64,000 bases of DNA from the NCBI RefSeq assembly GCF_003386865.1, contig NZ_QTUA01000001.1, positions 3,286,001 through 3,350,000 on the forward strand, in the 5' to 3' direction. The notes beneath the pieces were generated by a model. That model did no database searches. It saw only the letters and a list, made by a program, of their open reading frames with translations, and was not told the origin of the DNA. Origin of the DNA: Calidifontibacter indicus. GTDB taxonomy: Bacteria > Actinomycetota > Actinomycetes > Actinomycetales > Dermatophilaceae. Every line of letters starts with the position of its first letter. Positions within the stretch are counted from its first letter, which is position 1. Position numbers and translations under genes: made by a program. This document shows, piece by piece, positions 16,820-25,913 of the stretch.

Positions 16820-19084
16820 ATGCGAACCACTCGTCAGTCCGTTCCGGTCCACCGGTTAGCCACGGTGTTCGTCGCGATGCTTCTCTTCTTGGTGAGCGCC
16901 GGTGTGAGAGCGCCCGAGGCCAGAGCGCTCATCACTCTTGACCAGTTCGTCAGCTCGACCACCGGGCAGTCGTTGGCCAACGCACAGGGCGAGTATCGCG
17001 GTGAGTGCGTGAGCCTTGTTGCTCAATACCTCGGTCAGGTCCATGGGATCACTGTCGACCACTGGGGCAACGCCGTCGACTATCGCGCCGGTGGCACCGG
17101 CGGCAACCAACTCGCCGCGCGCGGCTTCACCTGGTCGACGGACACCAACTTCCGAGATGGCGACATTGTCGTCTGGGGCTCGGGCGCATGGACGACGTCA
17201 TACGGGCACATTGCCGTCTGGTACCACGGGCAGATCTACGACCAGAACTTCAACGGCCGTCGGACCGGCGGTTCCCACGCCTTCTTCGGCTATGGGTACC
17301 TGGGTCACTGGCGGAAAACACCGCCCATCAGCAATCAGCTTCCGCAAGCCTCTCTCGACGACGTGAACGGTGGACCTGGGCAGATCCGTGTGCGCGGCTG
17401 GGCGTTCGACCGAGACAACTTGGCGGCGCAACTCGGCGTTCACGTCTATATGGGCGGCCCGGCTGGATCTGGAGCCCCCGGTTACGCCATCGCTGCGAAC
17501 ACCTCGCGCCCGGATGTCGAGAATGTCTTCGGCCCGGTGGGCCAGTACCACGGCTTCGACTCCTGGATCTCCACCAACATGCGTGGAACTTTCGCGGTCT
17601 ACGTCTATGCGATCAATGTGCCTCAAGGCGACAATCCGCTCATCGGCCAACGGACGGTCACTGTCAGCGACCCGAACCCGTTCGGTCGCGTCGATTCCGC
17701 CACCTCGCCTTCACCGGGGTATCTGCGAGTCCGCGGATGGGCTGCCGATCCGAATTCAACCACCGCATCTATCGGTGTCCATCTCTACGTCGGCGCCCCG
17801 GCCGGCACCGCGGGTGCAGACGTCAAAGCGGTCACCGCCAACCTCAGCCGCTCGGACATCGCAGCGACCTACCCCGAGTACGGGGACAAGCACGGCTTCG
17901 ACCTCACGTTCTACACCGGCCGTCGCGGCGCGGTTCCCGTGTACGGGTACGCGTTGAACACCGGGCCTGGAGACAACCAGGCAATCGGCTCCGGAACGGC
18001 AACCGTCGCTGCGCCGAAGTATGTGTCGTTGGCTCCGTCGCGGGTTTTGGATACGCGGTATGGGATTGGTGCGCCGAAGGCGGTGGTGCCGGCTGGTGGT
18101 CGGGTGGATCTGCAGGTCACGGGCGTGGGTGGTGTGCCGGCCGGTGCGTCGGCTGTGGTGTTGAACGTGACGGCGGTCTCGCCGACGGGTCCGGGGTCGG
18201 GGTATGTGACGGTGTGGCCGACGGGCGCGGTGCGGCCGACGGCGTCGAACCTGAATTTCGTTCCCGGACAGACGGTTCCGAACCTGGTCGTGACGAAGGT
18301 CGGTACGGGCGGCAAGGTGTCGTTGTACACCGCGGCGCGGACACAGTTGATTGCGGATGTCGCGGGGTATTACCCGGCGGGTGCGGCGTACACCGGGGTG
18401 ACCCCGGTGCGGGTGTTGGATACGCGGTACGGGATCGGTGCACCGAAGGTGCGGATCCCGGCGGGTGGCACGGTGACGGTGACGATCGGTGGTGCGAACG
18501 GGGTGCCGGCGAACGCGTCGGCGGCGGTCGTGAACATCACGACGGTCGGGCCGGCGGGTGCAGGGTCGGTGACGGCGTATCCGGCGGGGGTGGCGGTGCC
18601 GTCGGCGTTGTCGGTGTCGTACCGGTCGAATCAGACGATCGCGGGGATGGGTGTGGTCAAGCTCGGCACGGGCGGCAAGATCACGTTGCGGTCGACGGCG
18701 TCGACGGAGTTGATCGTCGATCTGGACGGCTGGGTGCCGGCCGTCGGTGACACGGTGGCGTTCACACCGACGCGGTTGGTGACCAACCGTGCGGTGGCCT
18801 CGGGTGGGTCGTTCACCGTTCAGGTGGCCGGTGTTGCCGGGGTGCCGGCGAACGCGAAGGCGGTGCAGGTGACGGTGACCGCGGCGAACCCGTCGACGGC
18901 GGGGTACCTGACGGTCTATCCGACGGGCGGTGCCCGGCCGGTGGTGTCGAATCTGAACTACACCACCGGTGGGTCGATCTCGAACAGTGCGATCGTGAAG
19001 GTCGGCACCGGCGGCACGATCACCGTGTTCGCCTCGGGGGCAACCCCGGTCACGGTCGACACCTCCGCCTACTGGACCCCCTGA
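16820..19084 (+). CDS. Secreted CHAP-domain amidase with C-terminal repeats
   Basis: A 754-aa exported protein. The ATG at 16820 has GAAGG 8 nt upstream; a GTG directly before it is an alternative. Signal peptide is about residues 1-36. The CHAP peptidase domain at about 40-165 has the catalytic pair Cys63 (GECVSLVAQY) and His130 (YGHIAVW), so it should cut peptidoglycan amide bonds. Two copies of a roughly 95-residue module follow (about 178-272 and 288-384), each with a VRGWA motif. From residue about 402 there are three copies of a roughly 115-residue beta domain with RVLDTRYGIGAPK, also present in the secreted protein at 62285-63676. Codon choice changes sharply at the junction near 18024, from C-ending to G/T-ending codons, which suggests the repeat block was acquired separately. 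Confidence 0.85.
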   Translation: MRTTRQSVPVHRLATVFVAMLLFLVSAGVRAPEARALITLDQFVSSTTGQSLANAQGEYRGECVSLVAQYLGQVHGITVDHWGNAVDYRAGGTGGNQLAARGFTWSTDTNFRDGDIVVWGSGAWTTSYGHIAVWYHGQIYDQNFNGRRTGGSHAFFGYGYLGHWRKTPPISNQLPQASLDDVNGGPGQIRVRGWAFDRDNLAAQLGVHVYMGGPAGSGAPGYAIAANTSRPDVENVFGPVGQYHGFDSWISTNMRGTFAVYVYAINVPQGDNPLIGQRTVTVSDPNPFGRVDSATSPSPGYLRVRGWAADPNSTTASIGVHLYVGAPAGTAGADVKAVTANLSRSDIAATYPEYGDKHGFDLTFYTGRRGAVPVYGYALNTGPGDNQAIGSGTATVAAPKYVSLAPSRVLDTRYGIGAPKAVVPAGGRVDLQVTGVGGVPAGASAVVLNVTAVSPTGPGSGYVTVWPTGAVRPTASNLNFVPGQTVPNLVVTKVGTGGKVSLYTAARTQLIADVAGYYPAGAAYTGVTPVRVLDTRYGIGAPKVRIPAGGTVTVTIGGANGVPANASAAVVNITTVGPAGAGSVTAYPAGVAVPSALSVSYRSNQTIAGMGVVKLGTGGKITLRSTASTELIVDLDGWVPAVGDTVAFTPTRLVTNRAVASGGSFTVQVAGVAGVPANAKAVQVTVTAANPSTAGYLTVYPTGGARPVVSNLNYTTGGSISNSAIVKVGTGGTITVFASGATPVTVDTSAYWTP

Positions 19085-19161
19085 CCGGATCGTTGCCGCT
19101 TCGCGCGGTCACCCGACCTTGTCCTGCACCGAAGAACCGAAGAATGAAACAGGAGATCCCG

Positions 19162-19341
19162 ATGAACTCAAACGCCGACCGCGCCAAGATCGCCCTGTAC
19201 CTCAAGGTGGCCGCCGCCATCGTCGCAGCAGTCCCGGTGATTCGAGCCGTCACCGGCTATTACCAATCGGAGGTGGTTTGGATGCTGCCCATGCTGGCAA
19301 TAGCAGGCGCGCTCTTCTTCGTCGCGGGAAAGATGGAATAA
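19162..19341 (+). CDS. 59-aa membrane peptide
   Basis: A short protein preceded by a textbook ribosome site (AGGAG, 6 nt before the ATG at 19162), 77 nt after the CHAP gene on the same strand. It has two hydrophobic segments, about residues 12-30 and 35-53, with KME at the C-terminus. No family is recognised. It may be co-transcribed with the CHAP gene. The strong ribosome site and uninterrupted membrane hairpin make a real gene more likely than chance. Confidence 0.6.
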   Translation: MNSNADRAKIALYLKVAAAIVAAVPVIRAVTGYYQSEVVWMLPMLAIAGALFFVAGKME

Positions 19342-19498
19342 GACCTTGCCCCGAAACAAGCGCATTGGCACCGATGACATGGGTTCGACATACGAACGAC
19401 CTTGTTGGCCGTCGCGCGTGCCAATAAACCCAATAGTTGACGCCTTTGAAGTCCCCGCATCCTACGCGCCGATAATTGCGCGTGGTTCCGGCTTGATC

Positions 19499-19580
19499 TC
19501 GCTTCCGGCGACACTTCGAAGAGCTCGCCGGCGGAATCGACGGTCAAGCGCGGACCGGACATGTCGGTCAGTCTCACACC
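19499..19580 (-). pseudogene. Decayed 5' end of a second FHA gene
   Basis: On the minus strand from an ATG at 19562 this reads MSGPRLTVDSAGELFEVSPE, which matches MQGARLTIDFAGEIFEVSAE, the start of the FHA gene at 16651. DNA similarity continues upstream of both start codons (GTCAGTCT-CAC against CCAGTCTGGCAC), so it includes the leader. Matching stops abruptly near 19499 and the frame then reads unrelated sequence. It is the only gene-like content seen in the 341-nt gap at 19342-19682 besides the terminator at 19609-19646. Confidence 0.7.
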
Positions 19581-19608
19581 GGCGTTCCCTCGCGGACGGA
19601 AAGCCTGC

Positions 19609-19646
19609 TCACCGACGGAACGCCGCGTTCGGCGTTCCGTCGGTGA
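19609..19646. terminator. Perfect 17-bp hairpin after modC
   Basis: Arms TCACCGACGGAACGCCG and its exact complement flank a CGTT loop, 37 nt beyond the modC stop. There is no long T-run, as is common in high-GC actinobacteria. It lies between convergent units and may stop transcription from both sides. Confidence 0.75.
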
Positions 19647-19682
19647 CCGAGCGTCCCCTCGGCGGTACGCGCCGGGGCGTGC

Positions 19683-20744
19683 TCACGACGGGTAGACGGT
19701 CACCGCCGTCGCCTTGACCGCGAAGAACACCTGCTTGCCCGGGTAGAGATCCAGCTCCCCCACCGACGACGCCGTCACGTCGGCGAGCAGCGTGTCGCCC
19801 GACCGGTCGACGGCGCGGACGCGGACCAGCGACTCGCGCGGTTCGAGCTCGGTGATCGTCACCGGGAAAGTGTTGCGCGGGCTGCCGTGGGGCCGATCGT
19901 CGTGCACCGCAACGGAGTTCGGGCTGAACACCGCAAGCCCCCGCTCACCGGAGGTCAACGGTTCGGTCGGGGTGCCGGTCACCTCGACCCCGTGGTCGTC
20001 CTCCAGCACCGACTCCGTCGTGACCCGTCCGCGGATCAGGTTGAGGCCGGCGAGACCCGCGGTGAACGGGGTGCGCGGGCGGGCGACCACCTCGGCGGTC
20101 GGGCCCTCCTCGACGATCCGGCCTCCTTCGACGACGACCACCCGATCGGCGAGCAGCACCGCATCGAGCACGTCGTGGGTCACGATCAACGCCGAGCGCC
20201 CCTCGAGCACCCGCCGCAACACCCGCCGCAACATGGGGGCGGCGGCGACGTCGAGCGCCGCCATCGGTTCGTCGAGCAGCATCAGGGCCGGACGCGCCGC
20301 GAGCGCCCGCGCGATCGCCACCCGTTGCGCCTGACCGCCGGACAGTTGAGCCGGCTTCCGATCGGCGAACTCCGCAGCGTCGACCTCGGTCAGGAACTCC
20401 TGCGCGATGTCCCGTGCGGCACGCGCCCCGAGGCCCGACGCACGTGGACCGAACGCCACGTTGTCGCGCACGCTGAGGTGCGGGAACAGCAGCGGGTCTT
20501 GGGCCAGCAGGGTGACGCCGCGGGCGTGCGGGGGCACCCAGTGGCGTTCGTCGAACAGCACCCGTCCGTCGAGTTCGGCGCGCCCGGAGTCGGGGCGCAG
20601 CAGCCCGGAGACCAGGCCGAGCACGGTCGACTTGCCCGCACCGTTCGGACCGAGCACCGCGACGTGTTCGCCTGGGGCCAAACCGATTTCGACATCGAGC
20701 CCACGGGCGGTGAGCGTCGCCCGCATCGACAGCGCACCGGTCAC
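19683..20744 (-). CDS. modC: Molybdate ABC transporter ATP-binding protein ModC
   Basis: A 353-aa ATPase. Walker [11 protein letters not shown]-loop (LLAQDP), signature LSGGQ, Walker B LMLLDEP and the H-loop THD are all present in residues about 1-215. The C-terminal 60-70 residues look like a TOBE/MOP oxyanion-binding domain ([18 protein letters not shown]). The GTG at 20744 overlaps the modB stop (GTGA); an ATG 18 nt later (MRATLTARG) is an alternative. It powers molybdate uptake through ModB. Specificity is inferred from the MOP-regulator/ModA/ModB neighbours. Confidence 0.92.
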   Translation of the reverse strand: MTGALSMRATLTARGLDVEIGLAPGEHVAVLGPNGAGKSTVLGLVSGLLRPDSGRAELDGRVLFDERHWVPPHARGVTLLAQDPLLFPHLSVRDNVAFGPRASGLGARAARDIAQEFLTEVDAAEFADRKPAQLSGGQAQRVAIARALAARPALMLLDEPMAALDVAAAPMLRRVLRRVLEGRSALIVTHDVLDAVLLADRVVVVEGGRIVEEGPTAEVVARPRTPFTAGLAGLNLIRGRVTTESVLEDDHGVEVTGTPTEPLTSGERGLAVFSPNSVAVHDDRPHGSPRNTFPVTITELEPRESLVRVRAVDRSGDTLLADVTASSVGELDLYPGKQVFFAVKATAVTVYPS

Positions 20745-21553
20745 CGCTTGCCTCGTCCCTGCGCCAGCGAGACCACCAACACCGCCACCACGACCAGCAC
20801 CAACGACAGCGCGACCGCGGCGTCGGCGTCCGTCTCACGCTGCAGGTAGATCTCCAGCGGCAGCGTGCGGGTGACGCCCTGCAGGCTGCCGGCGAAGGTG
20901 AGGGTCGCGCCGAACTCCCCCAGCGAGCGCGCGAAGGCGAGCACCGCACCCGACGCGAGACCGGGCAGCACCAACGGGAAGGTCACCCGGGTGAGCACGA
21001 ACGTCGGCTTGCCACCGAGCGTCGCGGCCACCTCCTCGTAACGCTGACCGACGCTGCGCAGGGTGCCCTCGAGGCTCAGCACCAGGAACGGCAGCGCGAC
21101 GAACGCCTGCGCGATCACCACCGCGATGGTCGAGAACGCGATCTGGATGCCGAGCACCTCCAGGGTGTGACCGAGCAGCCCGCGCCGGCCGAAGGTGTAG
21201 AGCAGCGCGATACCGCCGACCACCGGCGGCAGCACCAACGGCAGCAGCACCAGCGAGCGCACGATGCGCTGACCGCGAAATCGGGTGCGCGCCAGCACCA
21301 TCGCCATCGGCACCCCGAGCAGCACGCACAGCAGCGTCGACGCCACGGAGGTCTTCAGGCTGAGAACCAGTGCGGCTCTGGAGGATTCGGAGGTGACCAG
21401 GCTCGGGAAGTTGGCCCAGTCGACCTTCAGCAGCATCGCCGCGAGCGGCAGCAGCACGAAGACGGCGCCGGCCGCGGCGGGCACGAAGACCCACCGCGGC
21501 AGGCCCGCGTACCCCCGCCCCCGCGTCCGCGCTCCGGGGCGCCCGTCGCTCAC
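20741..21553 (-). CDS. modB: Molybdate ABC transporter permease ModB
   Basis: A 270-aa permease with about six membrane helices. The cytoplasmic EAA loop that docks on the ATPase is visible near residues 180-205 ([20 protein letters not shown]). The start is taken as the GTG at 21553, 4 nt after the modA stop; a TTG immediately before it is possible. It overlaps modC by 4 nt. Tight packing with modA and modC supports one molybdate uptake operon. Confidence 0.92.
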   Translation of the reverse strand: MSDGRPGARTRGRGYAGLPRWVFVPAAAGAVFVLLPLAAMLLKVDWANFPSLVTSESSRAALVLSLKTSVASTLLCVLLGVPMAMVLARTRFRGQRIVRSLVLLPLVLPPVVGGIALLYTFGRRGLLGHTLEVLGIQIAFSTIAVVIAQAFVALPFLVLSLEGTLRSVGQRYEEVAATLGGKPTFVLTRVTFPLVLPGLASGAVLAFARSLGEFGATLTFAGSLQGVTRTLPLEIYLQRETDADAAVALSLVLVVVAVLVVSLAQGRGKR

Positions 21554-21557
21554 CAAG

Positions 21558-22382
21558 TCACGGCTTGGCGAACCCGGCGTCGGCGAGCACCTTCTGCCCC
21601 GCGGTGCCGGTGACCAGGGCGATGAACTGCTTGGCCAGGTCGGCCTGCTTGCTTGAGCTCAAGGCGGCGATCGGATACTTGTTGACCGCCTCGGACGACT
21701 GCGCGAAGTCGATGCCCTCGACCTTGCCGTCGGCGCCGGCGACGTCGGTGCGGTAGATCAGGCCGGCGTCCGCCTCCCCCGCGGTCACCTTGTTGAGCAC
21801 GTCGGTCACCGACGACTCCTCGCTGGCCGGCTTCAGCGTCACATTGGCGGCCTTCTCGACCGTCTTGGTGGCCGACCCGCAGGGCACCTGCGGCGCGCAG
21901 ATGACGACCTTCAGACCGGGCTTGGTGAGGTCGGTGAGCGAGTTGATGCCCTTGGGGTTCTTCGGCGGCACCGCGATCTGCAGCGTGTTGGAGGCGAACA
22001 GGGTCGGCTCCTCCGCGACGAGCTTGTCGTTGGTCGCCTTGTCCATGTTCTTGGTGTCGGCCGAGGCGAAGATGTCGGCCGGGGCGCCCTGCTGCAACTG
22101 GGTGACCAGGTCGGACGACCCAGCGAAGCTGAAGGTCACCTTGACCCCAGGGTGGGCCGTCTCGAACTGCTTGCCGAGCTCGGTGAAGGTCTTCTTCAGC
22201 GAGGCCGCCGCGAACACGGTGAGCGTGCCCGACTCCGACTTCGAGGAGGCGCTGCTGGACCCCGCGTTCGAACCGGACGTGCTCAACGCGCCCTCGTCGG
22301 ACGACGACCCGCGGCCACCGAGCACCGCCACCATCCCGGTCGACGCACCGATCGAAATAGCAACAGCAAGAACGCGATTCAC
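21558..22382 (-). CDS. modA: Molybdate-binding protein ModA
   Basis: A 274-aa periplasmic-type binding protein. The GTG at 22382 has GGAGGAG 5 nt upstream and overlaps the regulator stop (GTGA). Core motifs are typical of Mod[32 protein letters not shown] and DAGLIYRTD. The N-terminus has a hydrophobic segment followed by a Ser-rich linker, but at the expected lipobox it reads VLGGRG with no cysteine. It is therefore not an obvious lipoprotein and may be released or held by an uncleaved signal. It captures molybdate (or tungstate) for ModBC. Confidence 0.93.
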   Translation of the reverse strand: MNRVLAVAISIGASTGMVAVLGGRGSSSDEGALSTSGSNAGSSSASSKSESGTLTVFAAASLKKTFTELGKQFETAHPGVKVTFSFAGSSDLVTQLQQGAPADIFASADTKNMDKATNDKLVAEEPTLFASNTLQIAVPPKNPKGINSLTDLTKPGLKVVICAPQVPCGSATKTVEKAANVTLKPASEESSVTDVLNKVTAGEADAGLIYRTDVAGADGKVEGIDFAQSSEAVNKYPIAALSSSKQADLAKQFIALVTGTAGQKVLADAGFAKP

Positions 22383-22783
22383 GATTCTCCTCCAGGGGTT
22401 TCGACGATGACATTCGTCGACTTGATCACCGCGACGGCCACCGAACCGGGCTCGAGGCCGAGTTCGCGGGCAGCTTCGCTCGACATCAGCGAGACGACGC
22501 GGAACGGCCCGCACTGCAGCTCGACCTGCGCCATCACCTTGTCCATCACGACATCGGTGACGATGCCGACGAAACGATTGCGGGCCGAGCCGGCCACACC
22601 CGACGGGTCGGGCATCGAGTGCGCCGACGAGCGGGCGAACTGCGCCAACGCCTTGCCGTCGATCACCTTGCGGCCCGCGTCGTCGGTCTGCGCGGTCAGG
22701 GCGCCGTTGTCGATCCACCGACGGACGGTGTCATCGCTGACACCCAAGAAGGTGGCAGCATCGCGGATCCGGATTCGCGGCAT
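22379..22783 (-). CDS. HTH-MOP molybdate-responsive regulator
   Basis: A 134-aa protein. Residues 1-50 are an excisionase/MerR-type DNA-binding domain (IRDAATFLGVSDDTVRRWID). Residues about 66-132 are a single MOP/TOBE molybdate-binding domain (RNRFVGIVTDVVMDKVMAQV and SVAVAVIKSTNVIVE). It is the first gene of the mod operon and overlaps modA by 4 nt. It probably senses cytoplasmic molybdate and controls its own operon, a small-scale alternative to E. coli ModE. The ATG at 22783 is about 9 nt from a likely -10 box, so the mRNA may be leaderless. Confidence 0.85.
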   Translation of the reverse strand: MPRIRIRDAATFLGVSDDTVRRWIDNGALTAQTDDAGRKVIDGKALAQFARSSAHSMPDPSGVAGSARNRFVGIVTDVVMDKVMAQVELQCGPFRVVSLMSSEAARELGLEPGSVAVAVIKSTNVIVETPGGES

Positions 22784-22786
22784 GAT

Positions 22787-22803
22787 GCGGATGCTATATC
22801 CGC
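22787..22803 (-). promoter_or_regulatory. Putative mod operon promoter and operator
   Basis: GCGGAT-GCTAT-ATCCGC is a perfect 6-bp dyad. On the minus strand it contains a TATAGC -10-like box ending about 9 nt before the regulator ATG. An operator overlapping the -10 box would suit repression by the HTH-MOP protein in molybdate-replete cells. The regulator-site link is inference. Confidence 0.55.
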
Positions 22804-22868
22804 ATTCGCGGTTCCGGAAGGAGACTCCAACAGAATCTGCTGACCCAGGGAGCTAAAGCGGCTGAGGG

Positions 22869-23738
22869 TCAGTCGGCCAGGGGACCGAACGGCAACCCGC
22901 GCGCCTCGAGGTCGGCCTTGCCGCCGTCCAGTGCGGTGAGCACCCACAGCCCGCGCTCGGTGAGCGCGACCGTGTGCTCCCAGTGGGCGGCGCGGGACCC
23001 GTCGTCGGTGACGACCGTCCACTCGTCCTCGAGTTCGTGGGTCTCGTAGGTGCCGAGGGTGACCATCGGTTCGATCGCGACGGTGGCGCCGACCCGCACC
23101 TGCGGGCCCTTCGGCTTCACCCGCTCGTTGAAGACGGTGGGCTCCATGTGCATCTCGCGACCGATGCCGTGGCCGGTGTAGCCGTCGACGATCTCGAACT
23201 CGACGTCGAGGCCACCGGCCCGGTAGGCCCGGCCGGCCGCCTCGATGGAGTCCTGGATGTCGCCGCCCAGTTCGTAGACGCCGCGACCGGCGCGGAACCC
23301 GCCGATGCCCGCCCACATGGAGTCACGGGTGGCGTCGATCAGCGCGACGTCATCGGGGCGCGCGTGACCTGAACCGCCGACGATCAGGCTGATCGCGCAG
23401 TCGCCGTGCCAGCCCTCGACGATCGCGCCGCAGTCGATCGAGACCAGGTCGCCGTCGCGGATGACCCGCTCCCCCGGGATGCCGTGCACCACCTCGTCGT
23501 TGACCGAGATGCACAGCGTGGCCGGGAAGCCCTGGTAGCCGTAGAACGACGGCACGGCGCCCTCGCCGCGGATGAACTGCTCTGCGACAGCGTCGAGTTC
23601 ACCGGTGGTGACCCCGTCGACCGCCGCGTCGCGCACCCGCTCCAGGCAGCGTCCGACGACGAGCCCGGCAGCGCGCATCAGCAGCAACTGCTCGGACGTC
23701 TTGACCGGCAACTTCTCCTTGCCGAGACCGAGGATCAC
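22869..23738 (-). CDS. map: Methionine aminopeptidase, type I
   Basis: A 289-aa enzyme that removes the initiator methionine from new proteins in the cytosol. The metal ligands are visible: two Asp in SIDCGAIVEGWHGDCAIS, His in YTGHGIGREMH, Glu in AIEPMVTLG and a C-terminal Glu in HWEHTVALTE. The GTG at 23738 follows the adk stop by 17 nt, the classic adk-map pairing of the spc region. Downstream, where infA would be expected, the mod operon begins instead. CTGACCC and GGGTCAG arms around the stop (22840-22872) could form a weak terminator. Confidence 0.97.
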   Translation of the reverse strand: MILGLGKEKLPVKTSEQLLLMRAAGLVVGRCLERVRDAAVDGVTTGELDAVAEQFIRGEGAVPSFYGYQGFPATLCISVNDEVVHGIPGERVIRDGDLVSIDCGAIVEGWHGDCAISLIVGGSGHARPDDVALIDATRDSMWAGIGGFRAGRGVYELGGDIQDSIEAAGRAYRAGGLDVEFEIVDGYTGHGIGREMHMEPTVFNERVKPKGPQVRVGATVAIEPMVTLGTYETHELEDEWTVVTDDGSRAAHWEHTVALTERGLWVLTALDGGKADLEARGLPFGPLAD

Positions 23739-23755
23739 GTCAGCGCCGGATCACG

Positions 23756-24331
23756 TCAGTTCGCGGCGGCCTTCGCCAGCGCCTGCTCGATGCGCTCGGT
23801 CACCTCGTCCATGTCGCCCTCACCGTCGACGCCGACCAGCAGGCCACGCTCGCGGTAGTTCTCGGCCAGCGGCGCGGTCTCGCGCACGTAGATCGCCTGG
23901 CGTTCGCGGATGACTTCCTCGGTGTCGTCGGTGCGACCGGAGGTCTCGGCGCGCTTCAGCAGACGCTTGATGAGCTCCTCGTCGTCGACGACCAGCTCGA
24001 GCACCGCGTCGAGCGACTGGTCGTTGTCGGACAGCAGCGCGTCGAGCGCCTCGACCTGGGCCAGCGTGCGCGGGTAGCCGTCGAGCAGAAAGCCGTCCTT
24101 GGCGTCGTCCTGCGCGAGACGATCGGCGACGATCGCGTTCGTGAGGTCGTCCGACACGTAACCACCGGCGTCCAGGATCGACTTCACCTGCTTGCCGAGC
24201 TCGGTCTCGTTCTTGATGTTGGCGCGGAAGATGTCGCCGGTGGAGATGTGCGGGATCTCGTGGGCAGCGGTGATGCGCTCCGCCTGCGTGCCTTTACCTG
24301 CGCCGGGCGGGCCGAGAATGATCAGTCGCAC
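23756..24331 (-). CDS. adk: Adenylate kinase (short form)
   Basis: A 191-aa enzyme interconverting ATP, ADP and AMP. The GTG at 24331 has GGAGG 7 nt upstream and puts the P-loop [11 protein letters not shown] directly at the N-terminus. AMP-site sequences HISTGDIFR and [10 protein letters not shown] are present. The zinc LID insert is missing and a short LID stands in its place, as in mycobacterial enzymes. A perfect 8-bp hairpin (GGTCGAGG/CCTCGACC, 24352-24370) sits 20 nt upstream of the start and may affect translation. It precedes map by 17 nt. Confidence 0.96.
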   Translation of the reverse strand: MRLIILGPPGAGKGTQAERITAAHEIPHISTGDIFRANIKNETELGKQVKSILDAGGYVSDDLTNAIVADRLAQDDAKDGFLLDGYPRTLAQVEALDALLSDNDQSLDAVLELVVDDEELIKRLLKRAETSGRTDDTEEVIRERQAIYVRETAPLAENYRERGLLVGVDGEGDMDEVTERIEQALAKAAAN

Positions 24332-24435
24332 CTGCGAACCTCCGAAATTCGGGTCGAGGCGGCCTCGACCGTGGGAATCATCTCTCGGCACTTTACCGAG
24401 CGGGCCGGGCCGGATGGTGACCGGTCTCAGCACAC

Positions 24436-24465
24436 GCACCGTCAGCCGATGTCGACGGACGGTGC
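24436..24465. terminator. Hairpin after ndh
   Basis: GCACCGTC and GACGGTGC arms with a 14-nt loop lie 9 nt beyond the NADH dehydrogenase stop, separating it from adk. No T-run is present. Confidence 0.5.
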
Positions 24466-24473
24466 GCCAAGGA

Positions 24474-25814
24474 TCACGGACGGTGCGTCGGCTCCGCGAT
24501 GACGTCGGTCGAACCGTCGGACAGCAGGCGGCTCGGCAGGTCGTCCGGGGTCATGCCCTGCGCCGGCGGGGTGTCGCCGACGATCGCGTTGTGACCGCGG
24601 TGCCAGAACAGGTAGCGGCTGCCGAGGTTGACCATGGCGGCGGCGCGGTTGCGCACACCGAGCAAAGTGAACACGTGCACGCCGGTCCAGATCGCCCAGG
24701 CCGGGAAACCGGTCAGCTTCGGCAGGTGGGTGGCCTCGGCGACGGCGGAGTTGCGGCCGATGGTCGCCAGGATGCCCTTGTCCTTGTACTCGAACGGGCC
24801 GACGGTCTCGCCCTTGAGCTCGGCGCGGATGAGCTTCGCCACGTAGGCGCCGCCCTGCAGCGCCGGCTGCGCGAGCTGCGGGAGCGCGCGGTCGCCGTCC
24901 TCGACGGCGATATCGCCGATCGCGAAGACATCCTTCATGCCCTTGACCCGCAGGTGGTGGTCGATCTCGATGCGGCCGCCGCGGCCTTGGGGCATGCCCC
25001 AGTTCTTGACCGCGTCGGGTGCCTTGATGCCGCTGGCCCAGATGGTGACGCCGGCCGGGATGAACTCGCCGTCGCCCACGACAACACCGTCGGGGCGCAC
25101 CTGCTTCACCGTGGTGTTGAGGCGCAGGTCGACGTCGCGCTTCTCCAGCGACTTCCTCGCGTACTCCTGGCTCTTCTTGGAGAACGGGCCGAGGAGGTTC
25201 GGCGCCATCTCGATGAGCGTCACGTGCGTGCGCGACCGGTCGAGCTCGGGGTAGGTGATCGGCATGTCGTTGTTGCGCAGTTCGGCCAGCGCGCCCGCGG
25301 TCTCCAGACCGGTGGGGCCACCGCCGACGACCACGATGCGCACGTCTTCGCCCTGGCGGTGGGCGGCGGCGTACTCCAGGCCGGTGAAGATGCGGTCGCG
25401 GACGGCGAGTGCCTGGGCGCGGGTGTACAGCGGGAGCGCGTGCTGCTCGGCGCCGGGGATGCCGAAGAAGTTGGCGGTGACGCCGGTGGCGATGATCAAC
25501 TTGTCGTAGCTGACCGAGCGGTCGCCCTCGAGCAGCACCTGTCGGGCGTCGTGGTCGATCGTGGTGACCTCACCGTTGATGAACCGCACCCGCGGGTTGT
25601 GCTCGCGCACCGCGCGCAGGAACCACGTGACGTCGCCGGGGTTCAGCGTCGCGGTGGCCACCTGGTACAGCAGCGGCTGGAAGGTGTTGTAGGTGTGCCG
25701 GTCGATCAACGTCACGTCGACGTCGGCCTTCCGCAGAGTGCGGACGGCGGAGAGCCCACCGAATCCGCCACCGATCACGACGACATGCTGCCTACGGCCC
25801 GTGTTTTCACCCAT
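24474..25814 (-). CDS. ndh: Type II NADH:quinone oxidoreductase
   Basis: A 446-aa single-subunit flavoprotein passing electrons from NADH to quinone without pumping protons. The FAD-binding start is [20 protein letters not shown], the NADH-binding fold is [20 protein letters not shown], and the second FAD motif is [10 protein letters not shown]. The quinone-side [15 protein letters not shown] motif is present, and a hydrophobic stretch near residues 370-390 suits peripheral membrane attachment. ATG at 25814. The gene sits between secY and adk, which are usually adjacent, so it looks like an insertion into the conserved order. Confidence 0.94.
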   Translation of the reverse strand: MGENTGRRQHVVVIGGGFGGLSAVRTLRKADVDVTLIDRHTYNTFQPLLYQVATATLNPGDVTWFLRAVREHNPRVRFINGEVTTIDHDARQVLLEGDRSVSYDKLIIATGVTANFFGIPGAEQHALPLYTRAQALAVRDRIFTGLEYAAAHRQGEDVRIVVVGGGPTGLETAGALAELRNNDMPITYPELDRSRTHVTLIEMAPNLLGPFSKKSQEYARKSLEKRDVDLRLNTTVKQVRPDGVVVGDGEFIPAGVTIWASGIKAPDAVKNWGMPQGRGGRIEIDHHLRVKGMKDVFAIGDIAVEDGDRALPQLAQPALQGGAYVAKLIRAELKGETVGPFEYKDKGILATIGRNSAVAEATHLPKLTGFPAWAIWTGVHVFTLLGVRNRAAAMVNLGSRYLFWHRGHNAIVGDTPPAQGMTPDDLPSRLLSDGSTDVIAEPTHRP

Positions 25815-25913
25815 GACTCCATGATATTGGCTCCCACACAGCCGCCGGTCCGCTGAGCGTGTGACGTTCGAAACGCTGCGCTACCCAGCAGCACAAGGCG
25901 GATCTCGAGGTTT

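Noticed and set aside
22383-22718. N-terminal extension of ModA through the regulator gene
   Set aside because: It is the shadow frame of the HTH-MOP gene, rich in Arg; the GTG at 22382 has a strong ribosome site and signal peptide.
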